Under the pieces are notes generated by a model, which worked only from the letters and a program-made list of their open reading frames with translations, made no database searches and was not told the origin of the DNA. A stretch of DNA of 64,000 nucleotides from the NCBI RefSeq assembly GCF_036226885.1, contig NZ_CP109027.1, positions 4,092,001-4,156,000 on the forward strand. The letters are read 5' to 3'. Position numbers and translations under genes: made by a program. The stretch is from Streptomyces sp. NBC_00663. Lineage in GTDB: Bacteria > Actinomycetota > Actinomycetes > Streptomycetales > Streptomycetaceae. Below, one piece after another: positions 51,221 through 59,670 of the stretch; the first letter of the stretch is position 1, and the number at the start of each line of letters is the position of its first letter.

Positions 51221-52492
51221 TCAGGCGGCGTTCACCGAGCTCTTCTTCGTGTCCTTCATGTAGGAGGCCCAGCCCCCGGCAGGTGCCTGCCCGACATCCA
51301 GCCCGCGCAGCTTCTCCAGCACCTCGGGCCGCTGTACGTCCATCCAGTCGACGAACTGCCGGAAGGAGACGAGGCGTACGTCCTCGCCCTTCTCCTTCTC
51401 GGCGGCGATGTGCTTCAGCGCCTGCTCCACGGCGTCCATGTAGATGCCGCCGTTCCAGTGCTCGAAGTGGTTGCCGACGAAGAAGGGGGCACGATTTGTC
51501 TCGTATGCCCGCTGGAAGCCGGCGATGTACGCGTCGGCGGACTGCTTGCGCCAGCCCGGGTAATTGTGGCTGGGCGCGTTGGTGGAGTTGATCGACTGGT
51601 TGGCGAGCATGTTGTAGTCCATCGAGAGGACCTCGAAGCTGCGCCCGGGGAACGGGATCTGCTGGAGCGGCAGATCCCACAGCCCGCCCGTCTTCACCGG
51701 CCACACCTGCCGCCCGCCGGGCGAGGAGGCGTCGTACCGCCAGCCCAGTTCCTTGGCGGTGGGCAGCAGATTGTCCTGCCCGAGCAGACAGGGCGTACGA
51801 CCGCCGACGAGCTCCTTCTCGTAGTCGAAGGGAAGGGCCGGCAGATCGGTCCACCCGGTGTTGGTCCGCCACTCCTTCACAAAGGACTTGGCCTGGTCGA
51901 TCTCGCTGCGCCACTGCTGGGGCGTCCAGTTGCCGACGCTGCCGTAGCCGCCGCAGAAGTGGCCGTTGAAGTGGGTGCCGATCTCATGGCCCTCCAGCCA
52001 GGCCCGGCGCACGTTGGTGAGGGTGGCCTTGACGTGGTCGTCGGTGAGATAGCCGATGTCGGAGGCGCCGACCGGGTTGTTGGGCGGGTCGTAGAGCCGC
52101 TTCTTCGACTCGGGCAGCAGATACAGCCCGGAGAGGAAGAAGGTCATGTGGACGCCGTGCTCCTTGGCGAGGTCCAGGAAGCGTGGGAAGAGCCCGTTGC
52201 CGACCTCCCCCGCCCCGTCCCAGGAGAAGACGACGAACTGCGGCGGGGTCTGCCCCGGCTCCAGCGGCTCGGGCCTGGCGGGCTGGCCGGGCTGCTTGCC
52301 GGTGTACGAGGTGGAGCCGTCGCCGATGGGGCGGGCGCTGGGTGTCTTCTTGCCGGGTTTGTCGCCGGTGGTGGAACCCGGAGCCGGGCTCGGCCCGTCT
52401 GACGACGTGAGAGTGCCGCACCCGGCGAGCCCGACGGCGGCGGCACCCCCGACGCCGAGTCCTATTGCTCCCCTGCGGGTGAGAGTGCGCAT
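51221..52492 (-). CDS. Secreted polysaccharide-deacetylase-like lipoprotein
   Basis: A 423-residue exported protein. The N-terminus combines a twin-arginine motif (LTRRGAIGL) with a lipobox (LAGC, Cys about 25), followed by a Pro/Gly/Lys linker. The mature part has NodB-like features: FVVFSWDGAGE (catalytic Asp region) and a zinc-ligand-like HEIGTHFNGHFCG. This places it near carbohydrate esterase family 4, though motifs are divergent and the substrate is unknown. A conserved C-terminal half contains NHFEHWNGGIYMDAVEQAL. Confidence 0.82.
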   Translation of the reverse strand: MRTLTRRGAIGLGVGGAAAVGLAGCGTLTSSDGPSPAPGSTTGDKPGKKTPSARPIGDGSTSYTGKQPGQPARPEPLEPGQTPPQFVVFSWDGAGEVGNGLFPRFLDLAKEHGVHMTFFLSGLYLLPESKKRLYDPPNNPVGASDIGYLTDDHVKATLTNVRRAWLEGHEIGTHFNGHFCGGYGSVGNWTPQQWRSEIDQAKSFVKEWRTNTGWTDLPALPFDYEKELVGGRTPCLLGQDNLLPTAKELGWRYDASSPGGRQVWPVKTGGLWDLPLQQIPFPGRSFEVLSMDYNMLANQSINSTNAPSHNYPGWRKQSADAYIAGFQRAYETNRAPFFVGNHFEHWNGGIYMDAVEQALKHIAAEKEKGEDVRLVSFRQFVDWMDVQRPEVLEKLRGLDVGQAPAGGWASYMKDTKKSSVNAA

Positions 52493-52604
52493 GGCATTCC
52501 CCGTTCGTCACGTTCTCTGGTGGTCACCCCTTCAGAGGCCGGGACGAACGGAGGCGTTCCGTCTGTTTTTTCGCGATTACGTAACAGACCCGCCCAAGGG
52601 GAAC

Positions 52605-53288
52605 TCAGGCCCCGAAGGCCTTGTCCTTGCCCTTGACCGGCTTGGCGCCCGCACGCAGATGCGCCGGGACGAGGTCGATCGCCGGCTCGGAGTAGCCCAC
52701 CGACACGATCTTGTCGCCCTGGTACGTGAACGTCGTCAGCGAGGCGAGCGTGCACTGCCGCTTGCGCGGGTCGTGCCACAGCCGGCGCCGCTCGACGTAG
52801 GACCGCACGATCCAGATCGGCAGCTGATGGCTGACCAGCACCGCCTCGTGCCCCCGCGCCGCGTCCTTCGCCGCGTCCAGCGCCCCCATCATGCGGACGA
52901 CCTGGTCGACGTACGGCTCACCCCAGGACGGCTTGAAGGGGTTGACGAGGTGCTTCCAGTTGTCGGGGTTCTTCAGCGCGCCGTCGCCGACGCCGAAGGT
53001 CTTGCCCTGGAAGACGTTGTCGGCCTCGATGAGCCGCTCGTCGGTCGCGAGGTCGAGGCCGTGCGCCTTGGCGATCGGCGTCGCGGTCTCCTGCGCCCGC
53101 TCCAGCGGGGAGGCGCAGACGTACGTCACGTCCCGCGAGGAGAGGTGCTCGGCGACCCGGTCGGCCATCTGCCGGCCCAGCTCGGAGAGGTGGTACCCGG
53201 CGAGGCGGCCGTAGAGGATGCCGTCCGGGTTGGCGACCTCGCCGTGCCGCATGACGTGGACGACGGTGATGTCAGTGTTGCCGGTCAT
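52605..53288 (-). CDS. Histidine phosphatase family protein
   Basis: Phosphoglycerate mutase-like phosphatase of 227 residues. The catalytic RHGE is at 14-17 (VVHVMRHGEVANPDG), and the second His lies in EAVLVSHQLPIWIVRSYV. Conserved Arg and acid residues include CASPLERAQETA. Its start overlaps the hemL stop (ATGA), so it is co-translated with hemL. The role in tetrapyrrole or general metabolism is not clear. Confidence 0.9.
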   Translation of the reverse strand: MTGNTDITVVHVMRHGEVANPDGILYGRLAGYHLSELGRQMADRVAEHLSSRDVTYVCASPLERAQETATPIAKAHGLDLATDERLIEADNVFQGKTFGVGDGALKNPDNWKHLVNPFKPSWGEPYVDQVVRMMGALDAAKDAARGHEAVLVSHQLPIWIVRSYVERRRLWHDPRKRQCTLASLTTFTYQGDKIVSVGYSEPAIDLVPAHLRAGAKPVKGKDKAFGA

Positions 53289-54604
53289 GCTGCCGTGGCC
53301 TCCGCTGCCGCACGGGCCGCCGCCGGAAGGGCGTCGGCGATCTTCTGAACCGCCTGCTCGTCATGGGCGGTGGAGACGAACCACGACTCGAAGGAGGAGG
53401 GCGGAAGGTAGACGCCCTGCGCCAGCATCGAGTGGAAGAACGCGGTGAAGCGGAAGGACTCCTGCTTCTTGGCGTCCTCGTAGTCGCGCACCTCGCGGTC
53501 CGTGAAGAAGACGGAGAACATGTTGGAGGCGGTCTGCACCCGGTGTGCGACGCCTTCCTTGGAGAGCGCCTCGGTGACCAGCGACTGGACGGCCGCCGAC
53601 ACGGAGTCGACCTTGTCGTACGCCGCCTCGTCGAGCAGGCGCAGCTGGGCGAGACCGGCGGCGGTGGCGACCGGGTTACCGGAGAGGGTGCCGGCCTGGT
53701 AGACGGGCCCGGCAGGAGCGAGGTGGGCCATCACATCGGCGCGCCCACCGAACGCGGCGGCGGGGAACCCGCCACCCATGACCTTGCCGAAGGTCATGAG
53801 GTCGGGCTCGACGCCGTCGATGCCGTACCACCCGGCGCGGCTGGTGCGGAAGCCGGTCATGACCTCGTCGGAGATGTAGAGGGCGCCGTTCTTGGAGCAG
53901 GCGTCCTTGAGCCCCTGGTTGAAGCCGGGCCGCGGCGGGACGACGCCCATGTTGCCGGGCGAGGCCTCCGTAATGACACAGGCGATCTCACCGGGGTGCC
54001 GGTGGAAGGCCTCCTGCACGGCTTCGAGGTCGTTGTACGGCAGCACGATGGTGTCGCCGGCCTGGGCACCGGTGACGCCGGGCGTGTCGGGAAGCGCGAA
54101 GGTGGCCACCCCGCTGCCCGCGGCGGCGAGGAGCGAGTCCACGTGACCGTGGTAGCACCCGGCGAACTTGATGACCTTGGTGCGTCGGGTGAAGCCGCGG
54201 GCGAGGCGGATGGCGGACATGGTCGCCTCGGTGCCGCTGGAGACGAGCCGCACCTGCTGGAGGGGCGCGATCCGCTCGACCATCTCCTCGGCGAGCGCGA
54301 CCTCGCCCTCGCCGGGCGTGCCGAAGGAGGTGCCGCGCGAGACGGCGTCCTGCACGGCGGCGATCACGTCGGGGTGGGAGTGCCCGAGGATCATGGGCCC
54401 CCAGGAGCAGACCAGGTCGACGTACTCACGCCCGTCGGCGTCGGTGAGATACGGACCGCGGCCCGACACCATGAACCGGGGCGTGCCGCCCACGGCGCGG
54501 AAGGCGCGCACCGGGGAGTTCACGCCGCCCGGTGTGACAGTGGCCGCACGGTCGAACAGGGCCTGTGAGGCAGGCGCATCATATGAATAGGGCGTTTCGC
54601 TCAT
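53285..54604 (-). CDS. hemL: Glutamate-1-semialdehyde 2,1-aminomutase
   Basis: Makes 5-aminolevulinate for heme and cobalamin synthesis by the C5 route. The 439-residue class III aminotransferase has FDRAATVTPGGVNSPVRAF, the PLP phosphate site SSGTEATMSAIRLARG and the PLP-binding Lys in DLMTFGKVMGGG (near 270). ATG 54604 starts the family-typical N-terminus; the frame extends upstream without homology. Its nearness to cytochrome c genes fits heme supply. Confidence 0.95.
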   Translation of the reverse strand: MSETPYSYDAPASQALFDRAATVTPGGVNSPVRAFRAVGGTPRFMVSGRGPYLTDADGREYVDLVCSWGPMILGHSHPDVIAAVQDAVSRGTSFGTPGEGEVALAEEMVERIAPLQQVRLVSSGTEATMSAIRLARGFTRRTKVIKFAGCYHGHVDSLLAAAGSGVATFALPDTPGVTGAQAGDTIVLPYNDLEAVQEAFHRHPGEIACVITEASPGNMGVVPPRPGFNQGLKDACSKNGALYISDEVMTGFRTSRAGWYGIDGVEPDLMTFGKVMGGGFPAAAFGGRADVMAHLAPAGPVYQAGTLSGNPVATAAGLAQLRLLDEAAYDKVDSVSAAVQSLVTEALSKEGVAHRVQTASNMFSVFFTDREVRDYEDAKKQESFRFTAFFHSMLAQGVYLPPSSFESWFVSTAHDEQAVQKIADALPAAARAAAEATAA

Positions 54605-54924
54605 GACCTGCGACTTCTCCGACCTCTCGGACTCCGGTGGGCGACTTTCCTCCTCAGGGTAGGCCAGGGCCCCTCCGGAGCTCCCCCGGCCGACCGCGGG
54701 CTGAGGTGCGGTGGCATCTGCGAAACTGGGACCTGATACACACAGCTCGTACGGCCCGTGGTGCTCGACAGGCCGCGAAGATCCCTGTGAGGATCCCGGT
54801 GAGGATCCTGCGGACAGGTGTTTCAACGCACGTTTCGGCGGGCGGCCGTGGGGGAGGTCACTGACACGATGATCGGGTTGCGCGGCGGGGGCCACGCGTC
54901 CTAGAAAAGCAGTCGGGTGGAGAT
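54605..54924. other. Divergent intergenic region upstream of hemL
   Basis: Holds the hemL promoter on the minus strand and, on the plus strand, a weak candidate TTGCGC (54878-54883), 18 bases, TAGAAA (54902-54907). A direct repeat GTGAGGATCC occurs twice near 54785-54810. No tRNA or other RNA gene is recognisable. Confidence 0.4.
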
Positions 54925-55554
54925 ATGCATCGCGGTGGCGGACTGGGCGAGGGGACTGATGACCTGGGTCCTCGACGTGCCCGGCGGGGAAGGCACCGAC
55001 GCGACGCGGAGGAAGCCGCAGAGGCAGCACGTGTACCGGGTGAGTCAGAGGCGGACGATCGACGTATCGAACGTCGGATCGATCGGCTGAGGTCGGGGAG
55101 CAGGAATGGTGGTCGGGTGGGGGTGACGTACAAGTACTTCGGCGCGCCCGACGGCGCGACCGCGGCCCGCGTCCCGATCTCGATGCGCCCCGAGGAACTC
55201 GGCGGCGACGAGCTCGGGATGAACGGCATGTTCACCAAGATCAAGCCGGAGACGATGGCCGCCATGGTCCTCACCGGCATAGAGGGCGTCCCGCTCCACA
55301 AGGTCCCCCCGCTGGAACTGGTCGTCCTCCACCCCGACTACGCGGTGGTCAAGCTCCCCATGACGGTCGTGGACCCGCTCCGGGGCATCGGCGAGGAGGC
55401 GGTGGGCGCCGCGGCGTTCATCTGGTCGACGGTGCCGGACCGGGGTGGCCCGCGGGACGCGTTCAACGTGTACCAGCTGCTGCACGAGTGGCAGGACTTC
55501 AGCCATCGGCTGCATGAGGCGGGGCATCAGCCTTATTGCCTTGTTTGGCCGTGA
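54925..55554 (+). CDS. Conserved hypothetical protein
   Basis: Reading of 209 residues. The well-supported part is the last 145 residues, beginning VGVTYKYFGAPDGATAARVPISMRPEELGGDELGMNG, a soluble globular domain with strongly G/C-ending codons. The first 64 residues are Arg-rich with mixed third positions, so translation may start at GTG 55117 (AGGA 11 bases upstream). A weak promoter just before ATG 54925 keeps the longer form possible. No function is known. The integrated element ends just downstream, so its 3' side may be the attachment region. Confidence 0.65.
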   Translation: MHRGGGLGEGTDDLGPRRARRGRHRRDAEEAAEAARVPGESEADDRRIERRIDRLRSGSRNGGRVGVTYKYFGAPDGATAARVPISMRPEELGGDELGMNGMFTKIKPETMAAMVLTGIEGVPLHKVPPLELVVLHPDYAVVKLPMTVVDPLRGIGEEAVGAAAFIWSTVPDRGGPRDAFNVYQLLHEWQDFSHRLHEAGHQPYCLVWP

Positions 55555-55574
55555 GCTGGGGTTTCTTGCAGGTT

Positions 55575-55603
55575 GGGCGGGGTCTACGGGCCTCGCCCTT
55601 TTT
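55575..55603 (+). terminator. Rho-independent terminator at the element boundary
   Basis: GGGCGGGG (55575-55582) and CCTCGCCC (55591-55598) form an 8-bp stem with one G-T pair and an 8-base loop, followed by TTTTT (55599-55603). This is a textbook terminator for the upstream hypothetical gene. It lies 16 bases from the end of the integrase gene, so attL may overlap or adjoin it. Confidence 0.75.
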
Positions 55604-55618
55604 GGTGCCGGGGGGCCG

Positions 55619-56962
55619 TCAGGCGGCCAGGGCACATTGAGGGCACATTGGTTTTGCTGGGGGTGCTGATGTGCCCTGGGTACCGGGCCGGTCGCCCTCG
55701 TCTTCCGCCTCGGCTTCTTCCGTGAAGGCGTCGTCGATCGCCTTGCGCGTGCGAGTCTCGCTGGACGGCAGCAGGTGCGTGTACGTCCGTAGCGTGAAGC
55801 CTGGGTCCGAGTGTCCGAGGTACTCGGAGAGCGCCTTGATGCTCTCCCCCGCGTCCAGGAGCACGGAGGCGTACGCGTGCCGGAGGGCGTGCATCCCGTC
55901 GTCCGGCGCCGCCTGGAGGTAACGCGCGCCGCGCTCGCGGGGAGGGATCACGCCAGCCGCGGCAAGGGCGCGCTTCCAGTCGCCCATGTTGAAGACACTT
56001 CGGTTGTACGCCCGAGCCTTCGCATCGACGAAGAGGAGGCGGAAGGTCTTCGGTTCGCCGTCCGGTTTGGCCCAGGGCAGGGTGACTGCGGTCAGCGGGA
56101 ACTCCTTCATGTGAGCCTTGATGGCTGCGGCGAGTTGGGCCGGCAGGGGCACTGACCGGATCTTGTTGCCCTTAGGCAGGGCGAAGACGGGCTTGGTGCC
56201 GACGAGCCGCACCTGACGATTGACGTGGATCCAGCCGCCCTTGAAGTCGATGTCCTCGACGGCGAAGCCGAACACCTCGCCCTGGCGAAGGCCGCAGCCG
56301 AAGGCGAGCTTGCCGCCGGCCTGGAAGCGCTTCGGGAGTCCGGCGATGACCGCGCGGACTCGCTCCAGCGACCAAGGGATGATCTTCTTCTTGGTCGCGG
56401 TCGGGAGCTTGACCGACTTCGCCTTGCAGGGCTTCTTCGGCAGCAGCCCGTCCTCCACGGCCGAGCCGAGGATGCTGGAGAGGATGTCGAAGATGCCCTC
56501 GATCGTGGACACCTCCAGGCCGCCGTCCTGGAGCGTGCGGATCCAACCCTGAATGATCGAGGGCTGGTTGAGGGATCGAAGTTCGCGTCGACCGAGGTGC
56601 TCGACGATGTGGTTGCGGACGGTCGCCTCGTAGCGCAGGGCGGTCGTCGGCCCCACGGAGTTCGCGTCGAGCCACTTCTGCGCGTAGGCCCCGAGCGTCT
56701 GCTTCGTCTCGGCTGGGACGACGTAGGAGCCGCGCCGTATCTCGACGTCGACTTCGGCGGCGCGGTTGTCGGCCGCAGCCTTCGTGTCGAAGTTCTCCTT
56801 GCGCTGTTGCCCGTCCAGGTCGCGGTAGCGGACCTGCCAGCGCTTGCCGACGCCGTGGTCAGCGGTGGGGACCATCCGCTTCGTACGGCCCTTGTGGTCG
56901 CCGCACTCGGCTTCGGCGGGCTTGGGGTGGGACTTGTGCCAGCGGTCGTACACGTCAGCCAA
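55619..56962 (-). CDS. int: Tyrosine recombinase (phage/plasmid integrase)
   Basis: Site-specific integrase of 447 residues. An AP2-like arm-binding part (about 38-75) and a SAM-like core-binding domain (about 88-165) precede the catalytic domain, which has Arg 226 (GCGLRQGEVFG), H358xxR361 (HALRHAYASVLL), His 384 (LGHSDPGF) and the nucleophile Tyr 394 (LRTYTH). It is transcribed toward the left chromosomal junction, as usual for such elements. The C-terminal tail has a CPQC motif, and the DNA there carries arm-site-like repeats. No tRNA target is visible next to it. Confidence 0.93.
   Translation of the reverse strand: MADVYDRWHKSHPKPAEAECGDHKGRTKRMVPTADHGVGKRWQVRYRDLDGQQRKENFDTKAAADNRAAEVDVEIRRGSYVVPAETKQTLGAYAQKWLDANSVGPTTALRYEATVRNHIVEHLGRRELRSLNQPSIIQGWIRTLQDGGLEVSTIEGIFDILSSILGSAVEDGLLPKKPCKAKSVKLPTATKKKIIPWSLERVRAVIAGLPKRFQAGGKLAFGCGLRQGEVFGFAVEDIDFKGGWIHVNRQVRLVGTKPVFALPKGNKIRSVPLPAQLAAAIKAHMKEFPLTAVTLPWAKPDGEPKTFRLLFVDAKARAYNRSVFNMGDWKRALAAAGVIPPRERGARYLQAAPDDGMHALRHAYASVLLDAGESIKALSEYLGHSDPGFTLRTYTHLLPSSETRTRKAIDDAFTEEAEAEDEGDRPGTQGTSAPPAKPMCPQCALAA
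55630..55676. repeat. Arm-type integrase site candidates
   Basis: GGGCACATTG occurs at 55630-55639 and 55641-55650 (11-base period), and the inverted core ATGTGCCC at 55669-55676. They lie in the last codons of the integrase gene near the element end. The spacing of one helical turn and the position fit arm-type binding sites. Confidence 0.5.
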
Positions 56963-57519
56963 GAGGGGCCCCCTGGATGACCTCGGGGGTCTGAGGGGCG
57001 GTGTGGAGGCCGCTGGGGCCTATTTCGACAGGTCGGGTTTCCATGACAGATAGCTGTAACTTGCAGCCGGACGCCATGGCAAGGGTTAGTTCTTAAACTC
57101 TCCACAAGTCGTTCCGGGGTGAAGTGGTGTTCGTCTCATCAAATTCCGGAACACCACAAGCCTTTCCGGGTCGGCGACCGTGCTACCTTCCCTCGGCATC
57201 AAAAAGATGGGCGATTTAGGCGTCTATCAGCCAGGGTGCCCGGTGGGCTGACCGCACCCCTCCCGACATCCAGGCCACAGCTCTGAACTGTAGAGGTACC
57301 GGATTCCGGCACTTCCGCCAGTCACGTGGCCGCAGTAAATTTCGGCTGCCATAGGCGCGATTTCGGCAACCGGGGATCGCCCCTTACTGTTTTGCTCTTC
57401 CCCAGCCATGCCGGAGAAGTAGACCAGAGAATCGGAAGCTTCTTTGGGTCTCCCCTGGGGGGATAGCCGCCTTGGCCGCACCACCCATCCAAAAACCTGA
57501 ACCCGATATGGAGACCTCA
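56963..57519. other. Integrase/excisionase divergent control region
   Basis: About 560 bases, AT-richer than its surroundings, between the divergent integrase and HTH genes. A perfect 9-bp inverted repeat GTGGTGTTC (57124-57132) / GAACACCAC (57149-57157) encloses the palindrome TTCCGGAA (57144-57151). It probably holds both promoters and sites for the element's own regulators. No convincing gene is seen. Confidence 0.5.
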
Positions 57520-57741
57520 TTGCCGAACCACTTGCCGCGTCTTGCCGCCGCCGAGCGTGACCAGCTCGCCACCCCCACCGACGTGGCCGCCTACCTCGGG
57601 GTGCCGGTGAAGACGCTCTACCAGTGGAAGTACCGGGGCACCGGCCCCAGCGTCCACAAGGTCGGCCGTCACCTGCGCTACCGCTGGCGGGAGGTGGACA
57701 CGTGGCTGGATGCCCAGACGTCGTACGACCTCACGGTCTGA
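57520..57741 (+). CDS. Excisionase-like HTH protein
   Basis: A small protein of about 73 residues with a MerR-like winged helix (HTH_17): LATPTDVAAYLGVPVKTLYQWKYRGTGPSVHKVGRHLRYRWREVDTWL. This is the standard Xis/excisionase form in actinobacterial integrated elements. It is divergent from int. TTG 57520 has GGAG 6 bases upstream; ATG 57508 and TTG 57472 are alternatives, but their extra residues are not coding-like. It probably directs excision or represses int. Confidence 0.85.
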   Translation: MPNHLPRLAAAERDQLATPTDVAAYLGVPVKTLYQWKYRGTGPSVHKVGRHLRYRWREVDTWLDAQTSYDLTV

Positions 57742-57843
57742 CCCCGCGTCCGGCGCGGCCAACGAAGCGGCCCCCGGCGCGCCAACGCCGAGGGCCGAAG
57801 TATTCCCAACTGATCGCCCATCCCTGAACGAACGAGCGGGTGA

Positions 57844-57870
57844 GGGGCAGGACCTTGCCCGTCCTGCCCC
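57844..57870 (+). promoter_or_regulatory. Hairpin just before the DUF3631 gene
   Basis: GGGGCAGGAC (57844-57853) and GTCCTGCCCC (57861-57870) form a perfect 10-bp stem with a 7-base loop, ending 18 bases before the start codon. It could attenuate transcription from the HTH gene into the replication/mobilization genes, or occlude the ribosome site. Confidence 0.55.
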
Positions 57871-57888
57871 CACCGGAGAGGAACGCCT

Positions 57889-59490
57889 ATGGAGGACTCT
57901 ACGTCCCCCAACTCCACGAACACCTCCCCCACCGGCTGGCCCACGCCCGCCGTCCCCGGCGAAGGCATCCCCTGGCGCCGCAGGGATCCGGCGGACACAC
58001 GGTCTCCCGCGTCGGGGCCCGTCGGACACCCGGCAGATGCGCACGCACACGGGGACCGTCCCCAGCTGTCTGCTGATGCTGCTGTTGGGGACCGTCCCCG
58101 CGCCGTGCCCACTGCTCGGTCCCCGCATGCCCCGGTCCCCGAATCGACGTCAGGCGCAAACCCGCAGGCCAACGCCGTGAAATCGGGGACCGGTCCCCAA
58201 GAGGCTGCAGTTGCACCAGGGGACCGCAATGGGGACCGTGAGCACCGTCCCCGCCAGTCGCCGGGGACCGCCCCGCAGGAGGGGGCCGGTCCCGGTGAGG
58301 GTGCGGAACTGCTGGATGAGTTGCGGGCGACGATCGGCAAGTACGTCGTGCTGCCCAATGAGGAGGCGCTGACCGCGGTCACGCTGTGGGTGGCGGCCAC
58401 GCATATCCAGACCGCTCTGCAGCACGCGCCGCGTCTGGCAGTCGTAGGCCCGACGAGGGGCTGCGGCAAGTCCCGGGTGCTGGACGTCCTCCACGAGACC
58501 GTCCACCAGCCGATCATGACGGTGAACATGTCCACGGCGGTGCTGTTCCGGGTGATCGGCAAGAACCCGCACACGATCCTGGTGGACGAGGCCGACACCA
58601 TCGTCGGCCCCAAGGCCGGCGAGAACGAGGAACTGCGCGGCCTGCTGAACGCCGGACACCAACGCAACCGGCCCGCCTGGCGCATCTCCGGTCCGGAGCA
58701 CAAGCCGACCCCGTATCCGACCTTCGCCATGGCCGCACTGGCCTCGATAGGCGACCTGCCCGACACGATCACCGACAGGGCGGTCGTGCTCCGCATGCAA
58801 AAGCGCAAGCCCGGCGAGAAGGTGACCCCGTTCCGCTGGCGCTACGCCACACCGGAACTGAACGCGCTGCGGGACAGACTCGCCGCCTGGCTGGGACCGC
58901 TGCGCGGCACGGCCAGCCGCATGGCGCCCACGATGCCGGTGGAGGACCGGGCGGCGGACACCTGGGAGCCGCTGGTGATCATCGCCGACTTGGCCGGCGG
59001 CCACTGGCCCGCCAGTGGCCGTGCGGCCTGCGTGGCGATGACCCGCTACGAGACCGTCCAGGACCAGCAGACCAACCTGAAGACGCGACTGCTGCGCGAC
59101 ATCCACCGCATCTTCGAGGCACACGGCAACCCTGAGGCCCTGTCCTCCCTGGATCTGGTCACGGCCCTGCTCCAGGACCCCGACGCTCCCTGGGCGGAAC
59201 ACGGCACCAAGGGCCTCAACGCCTACCACCTGGGCAGCATGCTCCGGGGCTTCGAAATCCGCCCGGCCAACTACCGGTTCGACAAAGGCAGGCAGGCCAA
59301 GGGGTACGCCCGTAACCAGTTCCTCGACAGCTGGGCCCGGCACTGCCCCGGCCTCACCGGGACGACGCCCGCCCCCGCGCACGACGCCCCACCCGCGCGC
59401 CCCACCCAGGGCAAGCCGCCCGCGGCCCTGACAGGTCAGCTACCCGTCGGCCCGCCAGGCGGCCCGGCTGGCCCCAATCGCGCCCGCTGA
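57889..59490 (+). CDS. DUF3631 ATPase, replication-type protein of the element
   Basis: A 533-residue P-loop protein. The first 140 residues are Pro/Gly/Arg/Asp-rich and disordered, with repeated GDRP-like peptides. The ATPase core has Walker A GPTRGCGKS (187-195) and Walker B HTILVDEADTIVG (about 225). A DUF3631 C-terminal domain follows (about 310-500, DRAADTWEPLVIIADLAGGHWP). DUF3631 proteins occur in actinobacterial plasmids and integrated elements and are thought to assist replication as helicase-like ATPases. AGAGG precedes the ATG by about 8 bases. Confidence 0.85.
   Translation: MEDSTSPNSTNTSPTGWPTPAVPGEGIPWRRRDPADTRSPASGPVGHPADAHAHGDRPQLSADAAVGDRPRAVPTARSPHAPVPESTSGANPQANAVKSGTGPQEAAVAPGDRNGDREHRPRQSPGTAPQEGAGPGEGAELLDELRATIGKYVVLPNEEALTAVTLWVAATHIQTALQHAPRLAVVGPTRGCGKSRVLDVLHETVHQPIMTVNMSTAVLFRVIGKNPHTILVDEADTIVGPKAGENEELRGLLNAGHQRNRPAWRISGPEHKPTPYPTFAMAALASIGDLPDTITDRAVVLRMQKRKPGEKVTPFRWRYATPELNALRDRLAAWLGPLRGTASRMAPTMPVEDRAADTWEPLVIIADLAGGHWPASGRAACVAMTRYETVQDQQTNLKTRLLRDIHRIFEAHGNPEALSSLDLVTALLQDPDAPWAEHGTKGLNAYHLGSMLRGFEIRPANYRFDKGRQAKGYARNQFLDSWARHCPGLTGTTPAPAHDAPPARPTQGKPPAALTGQLPVGPPGGPAGPNRAR
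58051..58293. repeat. Iterated GGGGACCG palindromes inside the DUF3631 gene
   Basis: About ten copies of GGGGACCG or its complement CGGTCCCC lie in 240 bases. Several are joined as palindromes: GGGGACCGTCCCC (58051-58063 and 58087-58099), GGGGACCGGTCCCC (58185-58198) and GGGGACCGCCCC (58263-58274). They fall in the part encoding the disordered N-terminus, so they may be DNA sites (iterons) and not protein-driven. Confidence 0.7.
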
Positions 59491-59518
59491 CCCGCCTCTC
59501 CCTGGGTCCATATCGCTT

Positions 59519-59636
59519 CGTCGCATCCGTCCCCGCGCAGGTCAGCGCGGGGACGGATGTCCTCACCGGGACGGACGGCTCCGTACCTGCCCGAGTGTCC
59601 GTACCTGTCTTGACCAGGCATGGGACGGATGCGACG
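59519..59636. other. Candidate origin of transfer (oriT) upstream of mobC
   Basis: A perfect 15-bp inverted repeat, CATCCGTCCCCGCGC (59524-59538) and GCGCGGGGACGGATG (59545-59559), has a 6-base loop. CGTCGCATCCGTCCC (59519-59533) is also exactly complementary to GGGACGGATGCGACG (59622-59636), so alternative pairings exist. CCGTACCTG repeats at 59581-59589 and 59600-59608. The location directly upstream of mobC and the relaxase gene is where oriT normally lies. Confidence 0.55.
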
Positions 59637-59670
59637 CGCGTGACACAGTCCCTCACCACCGGAGCACACC

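Noticed and set aside
55560..55620. tRNA gene as integration target at the element's left end
   Set aside because: The stem here is a simple terminator followed by T residues. No cloverleaf, anticodon arm or TTCRA loop can be drawn.
55630..55676. CRISPR-like short repeats near the integrase end
   Set aside because: Only two direct copies of 10 bases with a one-base gap, no spacers and no cas genes; better read as integrase arm sites.
57227..57520. Possible minus-strand gene of 97 residues in the int/xis gap
   Set aside because: No ribosome site, no recognisable domain and codon use without G/C third-position bias. The region is better explained as control DNA.
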